Shown: positions 9,536-22,448 of the stretch, piece by piece | Layout of the letters: each line of letters starts with the position of its first letter | Numbering within the stretch: position 1 is the first letter of the stretch | Assembly (NCBI GenBank): GCA_964058845.1 | Contig: CAXKVR010000036.1 | Location: 1-64,000, forward strand | DNA from: Carex sylvatica | Lineage: Eukaryota; Streptophyta; Magnoliopsida; Poales; Cyperaceae | DNA length: 64,000 nt | Direction of reading: 5' to 3' | Program-made: the position numbers and the translations under genes | The notes under the pieces: generated by a model | Seen by the model: the letters and a program-made list of their open reading frames with translations, nothing else | Database searches by the model: none | Told to the model about the DNA's origin: nothing

Positions 9536-12094
9536 GTTGAATCTTGCCAGAAAACCACTGTAACCATGTCTTAGCCCATACAATTCGGTCTTTCTGGTAT
9601 TTAATAAGGATTACCACACAACATGTTTTGTTCAAACATGCTCGTATAATTTAACGAGTATTCTAAGAGAACTCAACCTCTCATGAATCGAGTTGTCAGT
9701 ACTAAAATGACAGCACAGCAGTCGGTACCGGTACCGGTACCGAATATAATACTGTTCCAGCTTAATTGCGTACTAAGAAAACGTAATAACAAGAGATTAA
9801 TTATTCCATGAGGGAAGCAACAAAATGACCGTTTATTGAAGGAATGTGCCGTGGAAGCAAAAGCTTCATTGGTTTTGAGCTTCAAGTAATCAAGGCCCAT
9901 GTAATTTTTGTGAGAAGCTTTTTTACTAAAAAAAAAAGTATTATTTTTTATTGAGTCCCTACTTAATTAACAGTTTAAATCTAATTAATTATTTAAATTC
10001 AATTCGATATTTTTTTTCCTCCTAATAAAAATTCTGAGTCCATCTCTGTTTTTCTGAGATCTCCAGTTTCCAGATAACTTTTTCGTAGCCAACTTAGTTG
10101 TGTTGAAACAAAATAAAAGGTATTGCATGCATTATAGAATTGATAGTTCCTTTGAAAAGAGAGCACGTGATAGAGGTTGCGCAATGTCTCAAATGAGACA
10201 AGGAGCATTAGTTAAAGAGTTAGTGAAAGAGTAGGCGATTTTCATGGATGATGGATCAAAATTGAAAACAAACGCCTCCTACTTTTACGGGTCAATCCCT
10301 CTACAATTATTTAAATAGAATCACTTCAAATGTCCTACTCTTCTTCTAAAATTGCCCATAAGTTGTAGTTTATTATTTTTTGGATAGCTGGAGCTGGAGT
10401 ACTTGTGAATTGAAATGTGTACATAATTTTCAAATATAATCAAAACAATCGAAACATTGCCAATGCTAATAGTAAGAAAGAAATTATTTTGAACATATTT
10501 GTGAAAGATATAATAAAATTACAATATTATAAGACTGATTTGTAACTTAAAATATAGCCATTTATATCCTTTTATCATGGCATATATATGGTTCCGAACA
10601 AGTAGTAATTACTAATTTTAAGGTTTAACAAAAACAAAAGTAATTGAAATCTATTAAATTTAAGGTTTAAAAATTTACTAAAGTTAATGTTGTTTGAATG
10701 AAAATTGTATAAAGACACAAGTAATCAAGATAAATAACTCATTCATGTAAAAATCTTATAGTTAAAACTTCAAATCTCTTTAAATTATCAACAAAGTAAC
10801 TTACAAGTATAAAATTTTCTCAACAATACAATGATGAAGTGATATAAAAGATAGAACAAGCCAAATGATCCACAAAATTACTTTATTAATTGACTAAATT
10901 AGCTACTTATTTTAACCAACTCATAATTATTAAAAAGTTGATTTCTCCATTAATAATTCTCAAGTCCATAACAACTAATAACGACAATACCTATTCAAAA
11001 GCATCTAATAAAACTGGAACGAAGATCAAATATCTTATTTTTTTTCAGAACTTAATTGACAGAAGTTAGCAAGAGAATGAAGATGAAATTTGAGATTGTA
11101 CCAAATATAATTGTAGAGGCTGAGGCCTGAGACCATGTTCATGATTTGATTTCATATGGTCAAAAGAGAGATACACCTTTTCAGAGTCTAGCTATTAAAT
11201 GGTGCTGCCACTAGTAAAGGTAAAGCTGCTTGTCTAATTTTGTGCTTTGCCACCTGCTCACACACAACACACATATCTCTCTGCCTAACACATAACACAT
11301 GTTCTGTTCTGTTCTGTTCTGTTCTGTTTAGCGTGTTTGACTATTTTTCTAAACTTCATTTTAATTCCTGCTCATTGTAATCAGTGAGGATCTCTCCAGA
11401 TATAACAAATACCTGTTTCTGATTATCTATTGATATTGCAAATAAATAAATAATCAACTGATTCGCAAGTTATTTGATTTGTGTAATTTGTTAATTCGCA
11501 AGTTATTTGAAATGATATCACTGAAAGATTTCAAGTCAAAGAACACTGCTCACACTATTAACAGAGATCTGGAGATTAGCTGGCTTCTATTATATATTTC
11601 TTCTGAAATGACAAACTTAAATATGGGGTAGACAGGCTATTTTATTTTTACTTTAATTAACTTCGGCTTGTCGTTTTTTACATAAAGAAATAAGAAAGTG
11701 TGGATTTGGGGACCTCATGATCTCATCAGTACATCAGCATTTTTCATAAATATGCTTCGATCTAGTTTTATGCTTTTATAACTAATAAAAAAATGTAAAA
11801 ATTATGTCTCGTCTTAACATTCTTATTCGAATTATTTTTATATTTGTTTTTTTTAAATAGAATAATATACTTGATATTCCAAATAATTATAAATTTTTAT
11901 CTCATCCTACTGAAAATGCTACCTCAAGTCCCTGCTCATATAACGTCTTTCAAAGTAAAAATGAATGATGAATTTGTACAGTAATGGATAAATTTAGTGC
12001 ATTATTCATTTAGTCTTTTGATCTTAAATGAAATAAATTTAAATTGTTTTCCTTCATCGTTTTAATTTTCAATTTCAAAAATATAAATATACAT
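9536..12094. other. Intergenic, no gene seen
   Basis: AT-rich and stop-dense. Simple repeats are (GGTACC)3 near 9724-9741 and (TTCTG)5 at 11300-11330. I see no RNA gene and no intact element. Confidence 0.5.
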
Positions 12095-12645
12095 TATAAA
12101 CTTGTAACGATGGAACCTTATATTCTTCAAAAATTTAGACTTTTATAGAGAATTTAAATAATTAAATATAAGATTAACATTTTAAAAAAAAAAATCAACT
12201 TGGCAATGTTGGAGCTTCTCAAAATGTATTCAACTTAATTATGATAGTATACAGACTTTTTCATTAAACAAAAAAAATTGTGGATTTGGGGGACCTCATG
12301 ATATCATCAATACATGAGCATTTTTCATATCACCTAAAGTAACTCAAATTTTGATTTTAGATACGGACCGTCAGATCTGTAAATAATCACGCGCATTCTA
12401 TATTATGATCAGACGGTCCGCATCTAAACTCTCCATTTTACTTATTTTAGACTGCTCGAACTCTTATCTCGCTGCGTTTTAGTTTGAATCTGAACCGTCC
12501 TATCAAAATTCATACTAATTCAGTCTAAATTTGTAATGCACAAAACTCCTTTACTATTTATGTTAATATGTAATAGAAGGACTGGATTCAAACTCAAACG
12601 GTGAGATATCTTAGGTAATATGAATTTTACTTCATTTCATGTTGC
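12095..12645. repeat. Dispersed repeat, second copy, with small foldback
   Basis: Collinear with 5150-5570. At about 12340-12450 it holds a short inverted repeat, GATACGGACCGTCAGATC against GATCAGACGGTCCGCATC, separated by ~28 bases. This foldback is absent from the 5.2-kb copy, so it may be a later small insertion. Confidence 0.45.
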
Positions 12646-13673
12646 CTAAATGTTATTGTGTAAGCATCAAAAGCAGAGAATTGACTCATTTGTTTTCGTA
12701 GACCGTCTAATTAGAAGACTGATATTTCTCTAATTTTTTTTAATGAAAAGTAAAATGACCACTTCATAAATTAAAAAAGAGTTTTAATAGAGATGACATT
12801 AAAATGGATAAATGTGAGTTCTTGAAGTTTACAAGGGTACATATACTATTATGAATCTTGGAAGGGGGAATATGTAACTTCCATGTTTTTAAGGGGTATA
12901 CATGAAATTCCCCCATTTTGAAGGGGCCCAGGCATCCTTCTAAATAAATAAATAACACACTCTTTAATTCCAGATCCTTTTTAGTGTAATCAATTTTAAT
13001 TTAGTACCATATTTTGTTAAACACAAATCATTAGATTATTTTGTAGTGTGTTGACTGGCCCCCTCAATTTTTATTGAAGCTTTGTGAACTTGGCACATAA
13101 CTTTAGGTTGATAATTTATATTTATTTACAAAAAGAATTCAACTTGACACATTGCTTGAGGAGTTGAGGTTGATCATAAAACAAACAAAGAATACACAAC
13201 TAAAGGATTGACAACGCATCAGATCTTCTGTGGCAGATGCGAACTCCCACAAAATGTGGCGAGTCAGAGACCCCATGACCCAACAACATTTTCTTTTCTC
13301 AAGAGGACCCAATTTTAGGATTCTCAATTCCTTCAAAAACCAATTTAAATCACACACTTCACATGAAAATGGCATGTCGGTGGCCAAAACTTGGATTTTA
13401 AACTTTAAACTGTTTTGTCATTTATAAACCCAAAGTAAATACAGTACTTGACGTAAAAGAAATCATTAATGGTACCAACCAACCATTAACAAAAAGCTCA
13501 AATTTCAAAGTCTTTAGTCCCAACCCAAAGACAAGACAATGCTGTTAAATTACAATTTCAAGAAATGGAAGCTTCTTCCACGCTTACTCCAATGTGGGAC
13601 ATTATTATTATTTTTGTTAAGTGATACCCAGATCTCCTGTGGTTATCACCTATGTCGTCATCCATGTTGAAAG
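12646..13673. other. Intergenic, no gene seen
   Basis: Short frames on both strands at 13139-13427 overlap each other and lack recognisable motifs. No gene supported. Confidence 0.4.
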
Positions 13674-13953
13674 CATAGTGACAAACAAATTATTCGGATT
13701 CAGTTTGGCGAGGTCAAAAATTCGTGATTCGGAAATAATTCAGGTATCATTCAGAAAATTCAGAATTATCCGGATCAAAGATCTCAGTCCCACAAGAGAG
13801 CAAAAAGAAAACCAAAAAAAATGTTCTGGAAAAAATTCGTGAATTATTCGGATTTAATAATCAACTGAATAATTAAGCGTTTGGTTCGACATCACAAAAA
13901 AAAAAAATTATTCAGGTTTAATTCGGATTAAATTTGTGAATCTTGTTACTATG
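13674..13953 (+). mobile_element. hAT-like MITE, CATAGTGACAA family, copy 1
   Basis: 280-bp noncoding element bounded by CATAGTGACAA and TTGTTACTATG. The interior is shared with 16379-16675 (opposite orientation) and 29247-29485, including the GATCTCAGTCCC(A/G)C phrase and repeated ATTATTCGGAT motifs. The target duplication is poor in this copy (about 5 of 8). Confidence 0.65.
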
Positions 13954-16370
13954 TTGGAAAACATATAAATATTATGCATTTTGAGGTTCCCTAGTGTGTT
14001 TTTAGATTTTACTCCCAAGCCATATTTGGTTGGAGATATATTATATTGATAATAAAATTGTGTAAATTAAATGTATTAAAATTACATATCTACGATTTAG
14101 TTATATTGTCTATCATAGTGTGCTTAAATCAAACAATTTAGTCATGATGATTTGTGGTAGTCACATCAATTCAAAAATCGTAACAAATTTTATAGTGACT
14201 TATTTGGATTATAAATAACGAATTTATAACTTTATTTATTTTATTCAGATGGCATTTTCAAATTTTGCAATCAAGATATACTTAGTGTTGAATAATAGAT
14301 AAAAAGTATAAATAAGATTGCTTCCAAAAAAGGTAAGTTAGAGCATCTCTCGATTCAGGAATTGAAATTAATTGCTAAACAACGTTATAAAAATTTTAGG
14401 AATTAATTTGCTGCATCGGTGCAATTATAATTAATTTCTATTTAAGTCCACATCAGCACATCTTCTCTTTTTTTGATAGAGAGAGAGTGCTATAGATGCG
14501 GAAAGAAAGAATTTAAACCAATTAATTAGCCAGTGTGTCATTAAACAAATATTTTATTTTAAAATAAATTTGTTAATTTATAAAGTGTGGTACATTCCAG
14601 CAATTATATTAGCAATCTAAAAAATCACCATTGTAGATGCTCTTACCTCTCAATGAACAATGAGTCTGCATTATATGAGGTAACTCAAGTTTTGAGTTTG
14701 ATTCCGGACCGTCCGATCAGAATTCGGACCTTCTTTTAATATTTGTGCCAATACAAATCCATATCTAAACTCAAAATTTGAAACCCCTCTTGAAAATTGT
14801 CAATATATCCACTCAATTAGCCGCTTGTCCTTCCAAGTTGTTTTAGTCTTCGTTTTATTGGTTGTTGGTTGTGAATTGGTGATGGAACTAAATTATGATT
14901 TTAACAAAAGTATATAGAAAATAATGCATGAAACCATATTCAGGTGCCAATTAATTGAACCAACACGGTGATGTGGATGTTTTCCTTTCTTTAATTTATG
15001 TGCAATTATCTCATTTATAAAGTTAAGTTATGTCATCTTTATAGAAATTGGACTGGAAATTTGCATGTGGATGTAATATAATAATATAATTTACAAAATG
15101 CAGTAATTAGAAGCCAGAAGACATTGAAAATGAAATGCTTTTATATGTTGTTTTAATTTTCTTCTTTCCCATTAATTAATTTGACTCTATGGATATATTT
15201 CATTTCTCATGCATGCTTAATGATCAAATTAATCTATTGCACTATTCTATTATTTCAAGTAACAACAAAGAAGTAACATAAAAATACTATGTAAAATAGA
15301 ACAATTTTGAATCCAATCTAATTTTTCATACTCTAGCATTTATATCACATTAAGGTTTTAGAAACTTCTTAGATCTTAGTTGTCATTGGAATTGATCCCT
15401 GAATAATTTTGCATAGTTAAAATATTTTCTTTTCTAAGTCCACTAATTTAGGCTAGTTACCCCTTTATGAAACTTGTTTTGAATTTCTATTTAGTTTGAT
15501 GTTCATTGCACTCAATTCACTTTCCAATTTTTCAACTTAGTTTGATATTCACTACGCTCAATTTACTTTTTAATTTTTAAATTTTTTTTAATTAGTTTGA
15601 TGTTTACTACACTCAATTAATTTACTTTTGTTAAATAACTCCTTCACTTTAACAACTCTTTGTACTGTCAACTTTTAATATATAGAAAGGTGGACTCTAG
15701 ACTATCAATTTTCATTTAATATGTATAAAAGATCTTATATTCAGTTTTTAAGGCTATTACCTTTCACACGAAGAGTGTTGCCCTTGTTACTAGTTCATTT
15801 TATACTATCATTTAATCTAACCATATAGCTTAATTATGTTTGGTTTGCTACTTGAAATTAAGAAAGATTAAATTCCTTACTCCAAGTTAAGGTGGCTTAA
15901 GTTATTTTTGTTTGGTTAGAACTTGTTACTTGAGTTATAACTTAAATTATCGGCCAACGAGGAAAGAGAAATTGAAAAATGAATGTTTGTCTCTCATAGT
16001 GGGTCCTACGTATAAAGTAAGCTAATTCGTCTGAAGAAGATGATGAACTTCTTATTTAGTTCACTGATACATATCAAACAAAGTTATCTGTCTATTTGCT
16101 CCATGGAATTAAAGACACTTACACTAGTTTGATTTCAATTAAAAGACTAAATATTTATTTTACACATGCTAATATATTTTCTAATAAAAAATAAAATTGA
16201 AACTTTATAAATTTAAAATAAGTATTAATAGAAAATACAATAAATTGGGCAATTTTTTAGTTTTTGAAATTTAGAAGGACAAATATAATATGATGAATTT
16301 TAAAAGAAAAAATACATAATTTTAAAGTTTTGAAGAATACCCATCAAATTCCAAAAAACAAAATACCATA
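13954..16370. other. Intergenic, with a small tandem repeat at 15492-15640
   Basis: No gene. Three copies of a ~46-55 bp unit starting TAGTTTGAT(G/A)TTCA(C/T)T(A/G)C lie at 15492, 15538 and 15593, each followed by CTCAATT and a pyrimidine-rich tail. Confidence 0.5.
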
Positions 16371-16378
16371 CTCTCAAA

Positions 16379-16675
16379 CATAGTCACAAGATCCGCGAAT
16401 TAAACTCGAATATTTTTTAATTTTGTGATGCTGAACCGAATACCGTATTATTCTGTTGGCCAAACTTTGACCAAATTAAACCCAAAATAATCTGCGAATA
16501 TTTCTTGAATTTTTTTCATAACATTTTTTTTGTTTCTTTTTTTTTGCTCTCTTGCGAGACTGAGATCTCTGGTTTGAATAATTCTGAATCATTTCCAAAT
16601 TATATCCAAATTATTTTCAAATCACGAATTTTTGACCTCACCGAATCGAATCCGAATAATTCATTTGTCACTATG
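16379..16675 (-). mobile_element. hAT-like MITE, CATAGTGACAA family, copy 2
   Basis: 297-bp element with ends CATAGTCACAA and TTGTCACTATG, flanked by a perfect 8-bp duplication CTCTCAAA (16371-16378 and 16676-16683). An 8-bp duplication is the hAT hallmark. Orientation is opposite to the 13674 copy. It has no coding capacity; the frame at 16505-16735 is incidental. Confidence 0.8.
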
Positions 16676-16683
16676 CTCTCAAA

Positions 16684-17645
16684 CTTTATTGATTCGCCAC
16701 ACGGAGAGCAATTGGCGACTGCCACAGAGATTTGAAACTGTTTGGCTTTTTCCCGGCACGACTTGTGAGGAAAAAAAGGTACTATGATGAAGAAAAGGCT
16801 CAAATGAAGCCTTTTTCAGTGTCAACCTAGCTCAATCCATTCACCTATACCTACATAATAAATTATTACATATTATATGGATTTAATATGAATAACAAAG
16901 TCACTACCCTACAAAATATAATTAATTACATCACTTTAGATGCAATCACATGAGATGAAAGCCTAGATTTAGGCAAAAATATTTGACTAAGACACCTCTT
17001 TGTGGGTCATTTGAATATTTTGTTTTTGAAAATTTTACTAATGAGAGAGATGTATGAATATTTTTGTTTGTTGAAATTTTGAGAATCTCTTTCAAATAAT
17101 ATTTATTTCATATATATTATTTTTAGTATAACTTGAAGGTCAGATCATTCAATTATTTCTCCACAAGAGATCTACTATTTAGATATCGAATATGTTAACA
17201 AATTAAATGCTGATTCTCATTTTTTTTTTCATGTTAAAGGTATGCTATATTTAAAATATTATGGACTGATAAAAATAACTCAGATTTGATTTTACAAATT
17301 TTATTATAATATTATGTACACAATAGTCATTAATTTTTCATATTTGAAATCTGAATTATTTCTTTGATAAAAGACAATATAGATACATAATTTTCAATAT
17401 TTAATTTAATGATTGTTGATTAGTAAATTTCTAATTACCCATTTAGGAAACGATGTTTAATTCTTGACAGCATAAATGAACTTCTTGAAATATGATTCTT
17501 AGAATTTGTCGTTTGGAATTGTCATTTTACTGTAATTGTTAACATAAAATTAGTTTGTGCTATTTTTAAATTCCAAATTTAGATTCTTCTAGAAAGAAAC
17601 TTAACATGTTCATTATTTTTTAAGTTGTAGTTGGTTGTTATCTTA
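16684..17645. other. Intergenic; 17376-17640 is duplicated at 18058-18320
   Basis: No gene. 17376-17640 and 18058-18320 are collinear (shared GATTAGTAAA, CTAATTACCCATTTAGGAAAC, GAAATATGATTCTTAGAATT), an imperfect direct duplication about 680 bp apart. A hAT MITE and a SINE lie between the two copies. Confidence 0.6.
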
Positions 17646-17653
17646 GTTATAAC

Positions 17654-17818
17654 CAGTGTTGTAAATAATATTATGCGGTCGTCAGACAGAAATGGTACTG
17701 TCAAGCAATTAATCGGGAATAATCGATCGATTAGTCAGAAAAATCTATGACAGCTTGGTCACCGCGAACAACTAATCGGCCGATTAATCAGCCTAAACGG
17801 ACGTTTTTTACAACATTG
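17654..17818. mobile_element. 165-bp hAT-like MITE, copy 1
   Basis: Terminal inverted repeats CAGTGTTGTAAA and TTTACAACATTG, with a perfect 8-bp flanking duplication GTTATAAC (17646-17653 and 17819-17826). The interior carries many CGATTAAT/ATTAATCG half-sites. An inverted sister of the same length lies at 31713-31877. Confidence 0.85.
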
Positions 17819-17846
17819 GTTATAACATCATTATTAGCATAATTAG

Positions 17847-18005
17847 TGAGAACTAGCATTTGGTCTAGTGGCAAAGGCACATGGTCTCTATGCGAGAGGT
17901 CATGAGTTCCAAACCCAGATGGAAGAAATCATTTATTATAATAACAAATATGTTAAATAGTTGGGTGGCTTGACCTACAACTTTTACTAAAAAAAAAAAA
18001 ATATT
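17847..18005 (+). mobile_element. tRNA-derived SINE
   Basis: The head resembles a tRNA gene with RNA polymerase III boxes: an A-box-like TGGTCTAGTGG near 17861 and a B-box-like GAGTTCCAAACC near 17905 (standard GGTTCGANNCC, so diverged). The element ends in CTTTTACT and an A-rich tail. It is flanked by a perfect 17-bp duplication ATTATTAGCATAATTAG (17830-17846 and 18006-18022), as expected for LINE-driven target-primed insertion. Body 159 bp. Not a functional tRNA gene, since the second half does not fold as one. Confidence 0.85.
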
Positions 18006-18550
18006 ATTATTAGCATAATTAGGTACATAAACAAGTACCGAACTATCTAACAATGCACAATATAGATACACAATTTTCAATACTGAATTTAATGATTATT
18101 GATTAGTAAAATTCTAATTACCCATTTAGGAAACTATATTTTCTTGACACTATAAATGAATTTTTTGAAATATGATTCTTAGAATTTATGTCGTTTGGAA
18201 TTGTCATTTTACATGGTATTGGGAAGATAAAATTAATTTGTGCTATTTTGAATTCGGCATTTAGATAGAGACTTAACATATTCATTTTTTATTTTATTTT
18301 TGGGAGTTGTAGTTGGTTTCTCTAATCGTCTTTGAAGAACAACCATTTAGTTATTTGTGTAATATTTGCTTAATGAAAATATTTCTATTAATTACAACAA
18401 CACTAATTAAATTGTTTATTTACTTTTGAGTTTTAACGTATTAGTGCTGTAATTTATTTTTATTTGTACATGAAATACAAACTTATTGCTTAAAATAAAA
18501 GATTTTTCTAATTTTTCTAATTTTTTTTCACAATTATAACATCAATAGTA

Positions 18551-18676
18551 GAATTAGGTACATAAACAAGTGCCGAACTATCTGACAGTGCGCAAGTTGA
18601 AATTCATAAAGGTGAATTAGGTACATAAACAAGTGCCGAACTATCTGACAGTGCGCAAGTTGAAATTCATAAAGGT
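18551..18676. repeat. Perfect 63-bp tandem duplication
   Basis: 18551-18613 is repeated at once at 18614-18676, starting GAATTAGGTACATAAACAAG. I saw no difference between the two copies, so the duplication is recent. A related single copy lies at ~18015. Confidence 0.9.
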
Positions 18677-19069
18677 GTTTGGTAAGTTTAACTTTAAAAA
18701 TTCAAATTTATAGAATTAACTTCAAACGATGAATTTAAATTGTTAAAATAGAGTTATTTCATGAGTGATATACTTAAATGGAAGCTGTTATTAATTTTCT
18801 AATTAATTTATTACACAGTCAAACAATAAAAAAATATAAACAATTTTTAAATAATATATTTTGCATCATTTTTTATCCTATTGAATATATACTACATAAA
18901 ATTAATAATTTATAATTTAGGATTAATATATACCACTGGTGAAATAAATTAGTTTTAACCATTTATATCTTGAAAACTAATTCGATATACTTAAAGTTAG
19001 TTAAATCCATTAATTATTTTATGATTGTATTAGGTTACTTAAAGTGTTATATGATTGTATATTTGGAGT

Positions 19070-19455
19070 AGAACTAGGGTGTTTTTAAGTTCATCAAACT
19101 TCTTGGTGAACTGAATTCAAGTTTAAAACTCATCGAATCGGATTCAAATGACGGATCCGAACCGTTCAAACCCGCATACCTTACGAGTGATGTATCTACA
19201 TGTAAAAATTTTAAACATTCGAATTAATTTAGTATAAAGTTAGCGGTCAAAATTATAAGGTTAATAAATTAATTTTAATGTATTCATTTTTTGAAACTTT
19301 TTTTACCACTTGACTCTATACAAAATTAATTTGAAAATTAATTTTTTTACATGTAGACGCATCACTCATAGTAGGCGAATTTCAATGGTTCAAATTTATC
19401 GTTTGAAGCCGATTCAATAGATTTTAGACTTGAATTCACCAATAAATTAGGTGAG
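19070..19455. mobile_element. Foldback MITE (ACTAGGGTGTT family)
   Basis: Imperfect inverted repeat. The left arm has GTAGAACTAGGGTG, CATCGAATCGGATTCAAA and GAGTGATGTATCTACATGT. The right arm carries the reverse complements (ACATGTAGACGCATCACTC, TGAAGCCGATTCAATAG). The same family forms the split element at 35300-37085. The right tip is decayed; edges are approximate. Confidence 0.6.
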
Positions 19456-20985
19456 TATATTTGTATTTCGCCATTTAATGGTAGACCGGTTGTTGATAGA
19501 TTTTCCATAGTAATTAGTAATTAGGTCAAAATATATTGGTAATTTCCAAGCTCTAAATTTTTTGACTGAAAAGACACAACGGGAGGAAGAATTTAATGGG
19601 CTACATTGGGACTGGTGAAAATTAAATAAATGTTTATATTATTTTATCTTAAAGTCAAAGAGGCACAGCCGCACAGCACAGAACCTTCGCCTATTTTCTC
19701 TATTCAACAATCAGATATTCCGTGGCGGATTCGGACTTTCACAAGTGTGTGGTAACTGGTAATGCGCCAGGTGGTCCCCACAAAATTATAAAACAGTGGA
19801 GGAATATTTTGTATTGGCAGCACACTTATTTTACAACTATAATAAAAGACTTACAAAATTACAAATATATTTTCTATATCTTGTATAATTTTATTTGTTT
19901 ATTTTGATAACTTTATTTTATTTGCCATCGATATCCAATAAAATTGGTTTATCAGTATCATTATCTCATAAGTGATGGCAATATAGAGAGTGGAACTCAC
20001 AAAAATGTTTGGTGAAGTTAAACTCCGAGACTTATTAAATTGATTTTTGAATGACAAATTCATATTTTTGAAACTAATTTATTTCACGAATTATGTGCTT
20101 ATAAACAAATTATAAATTTTTGAATTAATTTAATATAAAATTAAGCCTAAAAAATTATAAGTTAATTTTAATATAATAATTTTTCATCATGTTTTGACCG
20201 GTATAATACATACTAAATGAATATTTTCTTTTAAATATAACATGTAACACCATCATTCATTCTTGAAATATTTCATTTTTAATAATTTGAATTCATTATT
20301 TGGAGCAAATCTAATTGATTTTAAAGTTAAATTCAGCAACCAACGACTTTCATGAGCCTATATGCGCATACAAGCATTCATAGTATGTCAGATATTCATC
20401 ATACCATGTAGAAATAGATTGCATTCACAGAAGATCATGGACTTCATTCTTAAATTTTGTCATTGTGTTTTGTCCTTTTGATTGTACTTGACACTCTTAT
20501 TTTTTTATTATATATATCCCTTGATGTAACTCAAAATAAATTTTTTTTTTCTGAGAGCAATAACAAAACATTAAAATATTTGCTAATCAGAAAGTTTGAG
20601 CTATGTTAATGCACCTAATATCTCATTTTAAAAAGAAATTATGACTAATATGTGATATATACCAATATTATCACAGAATATATGATTTCTTTCACCTAAA
20701 ATACCAATATTTTAGTATAATATTTATATTATAAAAAATGAACTATTTCTCATAATTCCCCTCTTCTATCTGAATATTGAATTTTACACCTCTTCAAATT
20801 ATTTTCAGATTTCTTTTTTTGTTAAATCCTATTTTCAGATTTCTAACAATGTCTTTTATTTTTAAAAAACTTAACAGAGGCTGCCAAGGTTGTACTTACA
20901 TAAATTCCATCTCATAAAACTAACAATGTCATTATTGAGGGATTCACTTGCATCATTTTTTTGTGACATCAAATTACACTCTATA
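19456..20985. other. Intergenic, no gene seen
   Basis: AT-rich, with no supported frame, RNA gene or intact element. Confidence 0.4.
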
Positions 20986-21245
20986 TTTTCAAAGTTTTTA
21001 AACTTCAAACAATTGATTCAAATCATTCAACGTGATGGATATATTAAAATGTGCTTGCAGATCAAATTTTATATATATTTTTTAATTTTTTTACTATTTA
21101 GTAAGTATTTTACAAAATTATTGTTTTCAGACTATTTAATAAATAGTAAAAAAATTCAGAAAAATATAAAATTTAATCTGGAAGCATATTTTAATATATC
21201 TATTATGTTAGATGATTTGAATCAACTGTTTGAATTTTGAAAATA
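20986..21245. mobile_element. Decayed foldback MITE related to 34610-35075
   Basis: Shares with 34610-35075 the stretch TTTTACTATTTA(G/T)TAAG followed by TATTTTACAAAATTATTG, and has a matching inverted right arm (AAAATTCAGAAAAATATAAA). A 116-codon frame at 20890-21240 spans it but is a by-product of the repeat. Confidence 0.5.
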
Positions 21246-21784
21246 TAAGATGTAATCTGATGTCACTAAAAAAAATGTAAGTGGATCGCTCCTCTTATAA
21301 CCAATATTCATAATTCTAATGTGCTTTTAAATATATTGATCATATCAATTATTGTCGTTTGTCAGTTCAAATTTTGATTTTGTTTCATTGAATCTTATAA
21401 AATGTAAAGGCTCGATAAATTTACAAAAATAAAAGGTATTTGAACTATTTTCTTCCAAACACAAATTACATAAGCAACTTAAATAATTCAGAATTCCAAT
21501 TTCAATTGAGAAGTTGAAATGTGGAAATTCATCGACATCATGCCAAAATTATAATTTCAGACGACAAGTTAATATATTGAACTTGATCTATAGGAATAAA
21601 TTCATGTAATTGTTCCAACATTTTTAAGTTCTGAGATTAAAATTCAATGCAACATAGGCAACCACATTTGTTCATTTTGAAGTGAACTGAATAAGAAATT
21701 CGAAAAATGTTTAAATTTAGAGAATCACTTTTAGATTCCTGCTGAAATAATAACTAACGGGGCAGATCTACCCTGACGCGATCA

Positions 21785-22056
21785 TTTTTTTTTTTTTTTT
21801 GAACTGAAAATCTGTAGGCAATTGTATTTATAGAAAAAGTTACAAAATAGATGTCACATAATATTAGACAAATGAGTGTATGTGATACATCTAATTAAGA
21901 GACTAGTGATTGTTTCATCTGTGCGCATATCACAGCTGAGAATGCACTGAATCCAAATTAGACTGGAAATTAAATCGATCGGGCTAAAACAGTCACCCAT
22001 CAGTTGAGAAAACATTGAATCAAATCAGACTGGAAACTAAATCAATCAGTTTAGAA
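21785..22056 (-). mobile_element. Polyadenylated retroposon insertion
   Basis: 272-bp insertion absent from block B. It begins with 16 T, that is a poly(A) tail if read on the minus strand, and is flanked by TGACGCGATCA (21774-21784) and TGACGCAATCA (22057-22067), an 11-bp duplication with one mismatch. Block B shows the uninterrupted GGCGCGATCAGTTACTT. The interior holds two related ~60-bp stretches (AGACTGGAAA(T/C)TAAATC twice). I do not see pol III boxes, so the source RNA is unknown. Confidence 0.75.
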
Positions 22057-22368
22057 TGACGCAATCAGTTACTTAAGTGGACCGAAAGACAAAATGTAAT
22101 TTTTTTTTTTACCAGAGAATTGTGTGTGAATTTTATTATTTTTCAATAGTTATATCATGCATTTTGTCTACTTAATTTGTCGTCAAGCTGGTGGGGACAA
22201 ATTTATCTCCATTAATATTTTTGGAATTAAATCTAGATGTTGATGTTCGATGATTTTAAAGCCAACACGTCAAATGTTCAATAAAGCAACTTGTACAAGT
22301 TTGGAAACTTAATTTATATCTCAAATACATTTTTTCTTTGTAATGAGTTTGCATCTTATATTTGACTC

Positions 22369-22448
22369 TTATGATTTTTGTAAAAATAATAAAAATAATT
22401 ATGTTAGTTTTATAATTTTTTTTAATTATGGTTTATAAAAAAAAATTC
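22369..22448. mobile_element. Fragment of the GAATTTT MULE-like MITE
   Basis: ATGATTTTTGTAAAAA through TTATAAAAAAAAATTC matches the right arm of the elements at 24753 and 49851-50143. The left arm is missing and it is absent from block B. Confidence 0.55.

Noticed and set aside
13588..13604. Upstream sequence element of a small nuclear RNA gene (GTCCCACATTGG on the minus strand)
   Set aside because: No TATA box at the required spacing and no recognisable snRNA or snoRNA nearby.
17860..17930. tRNA gene
   Set aside because: Has A- and B-box-like motifs but no complete cloverleaf; the A-rich tail and 17-bp duplication show it is a SINE.
20890..21240. 116-codon plus-strand frame
   Set aside because: Largely made of a decayed foldback MITE related to 34610-35075.
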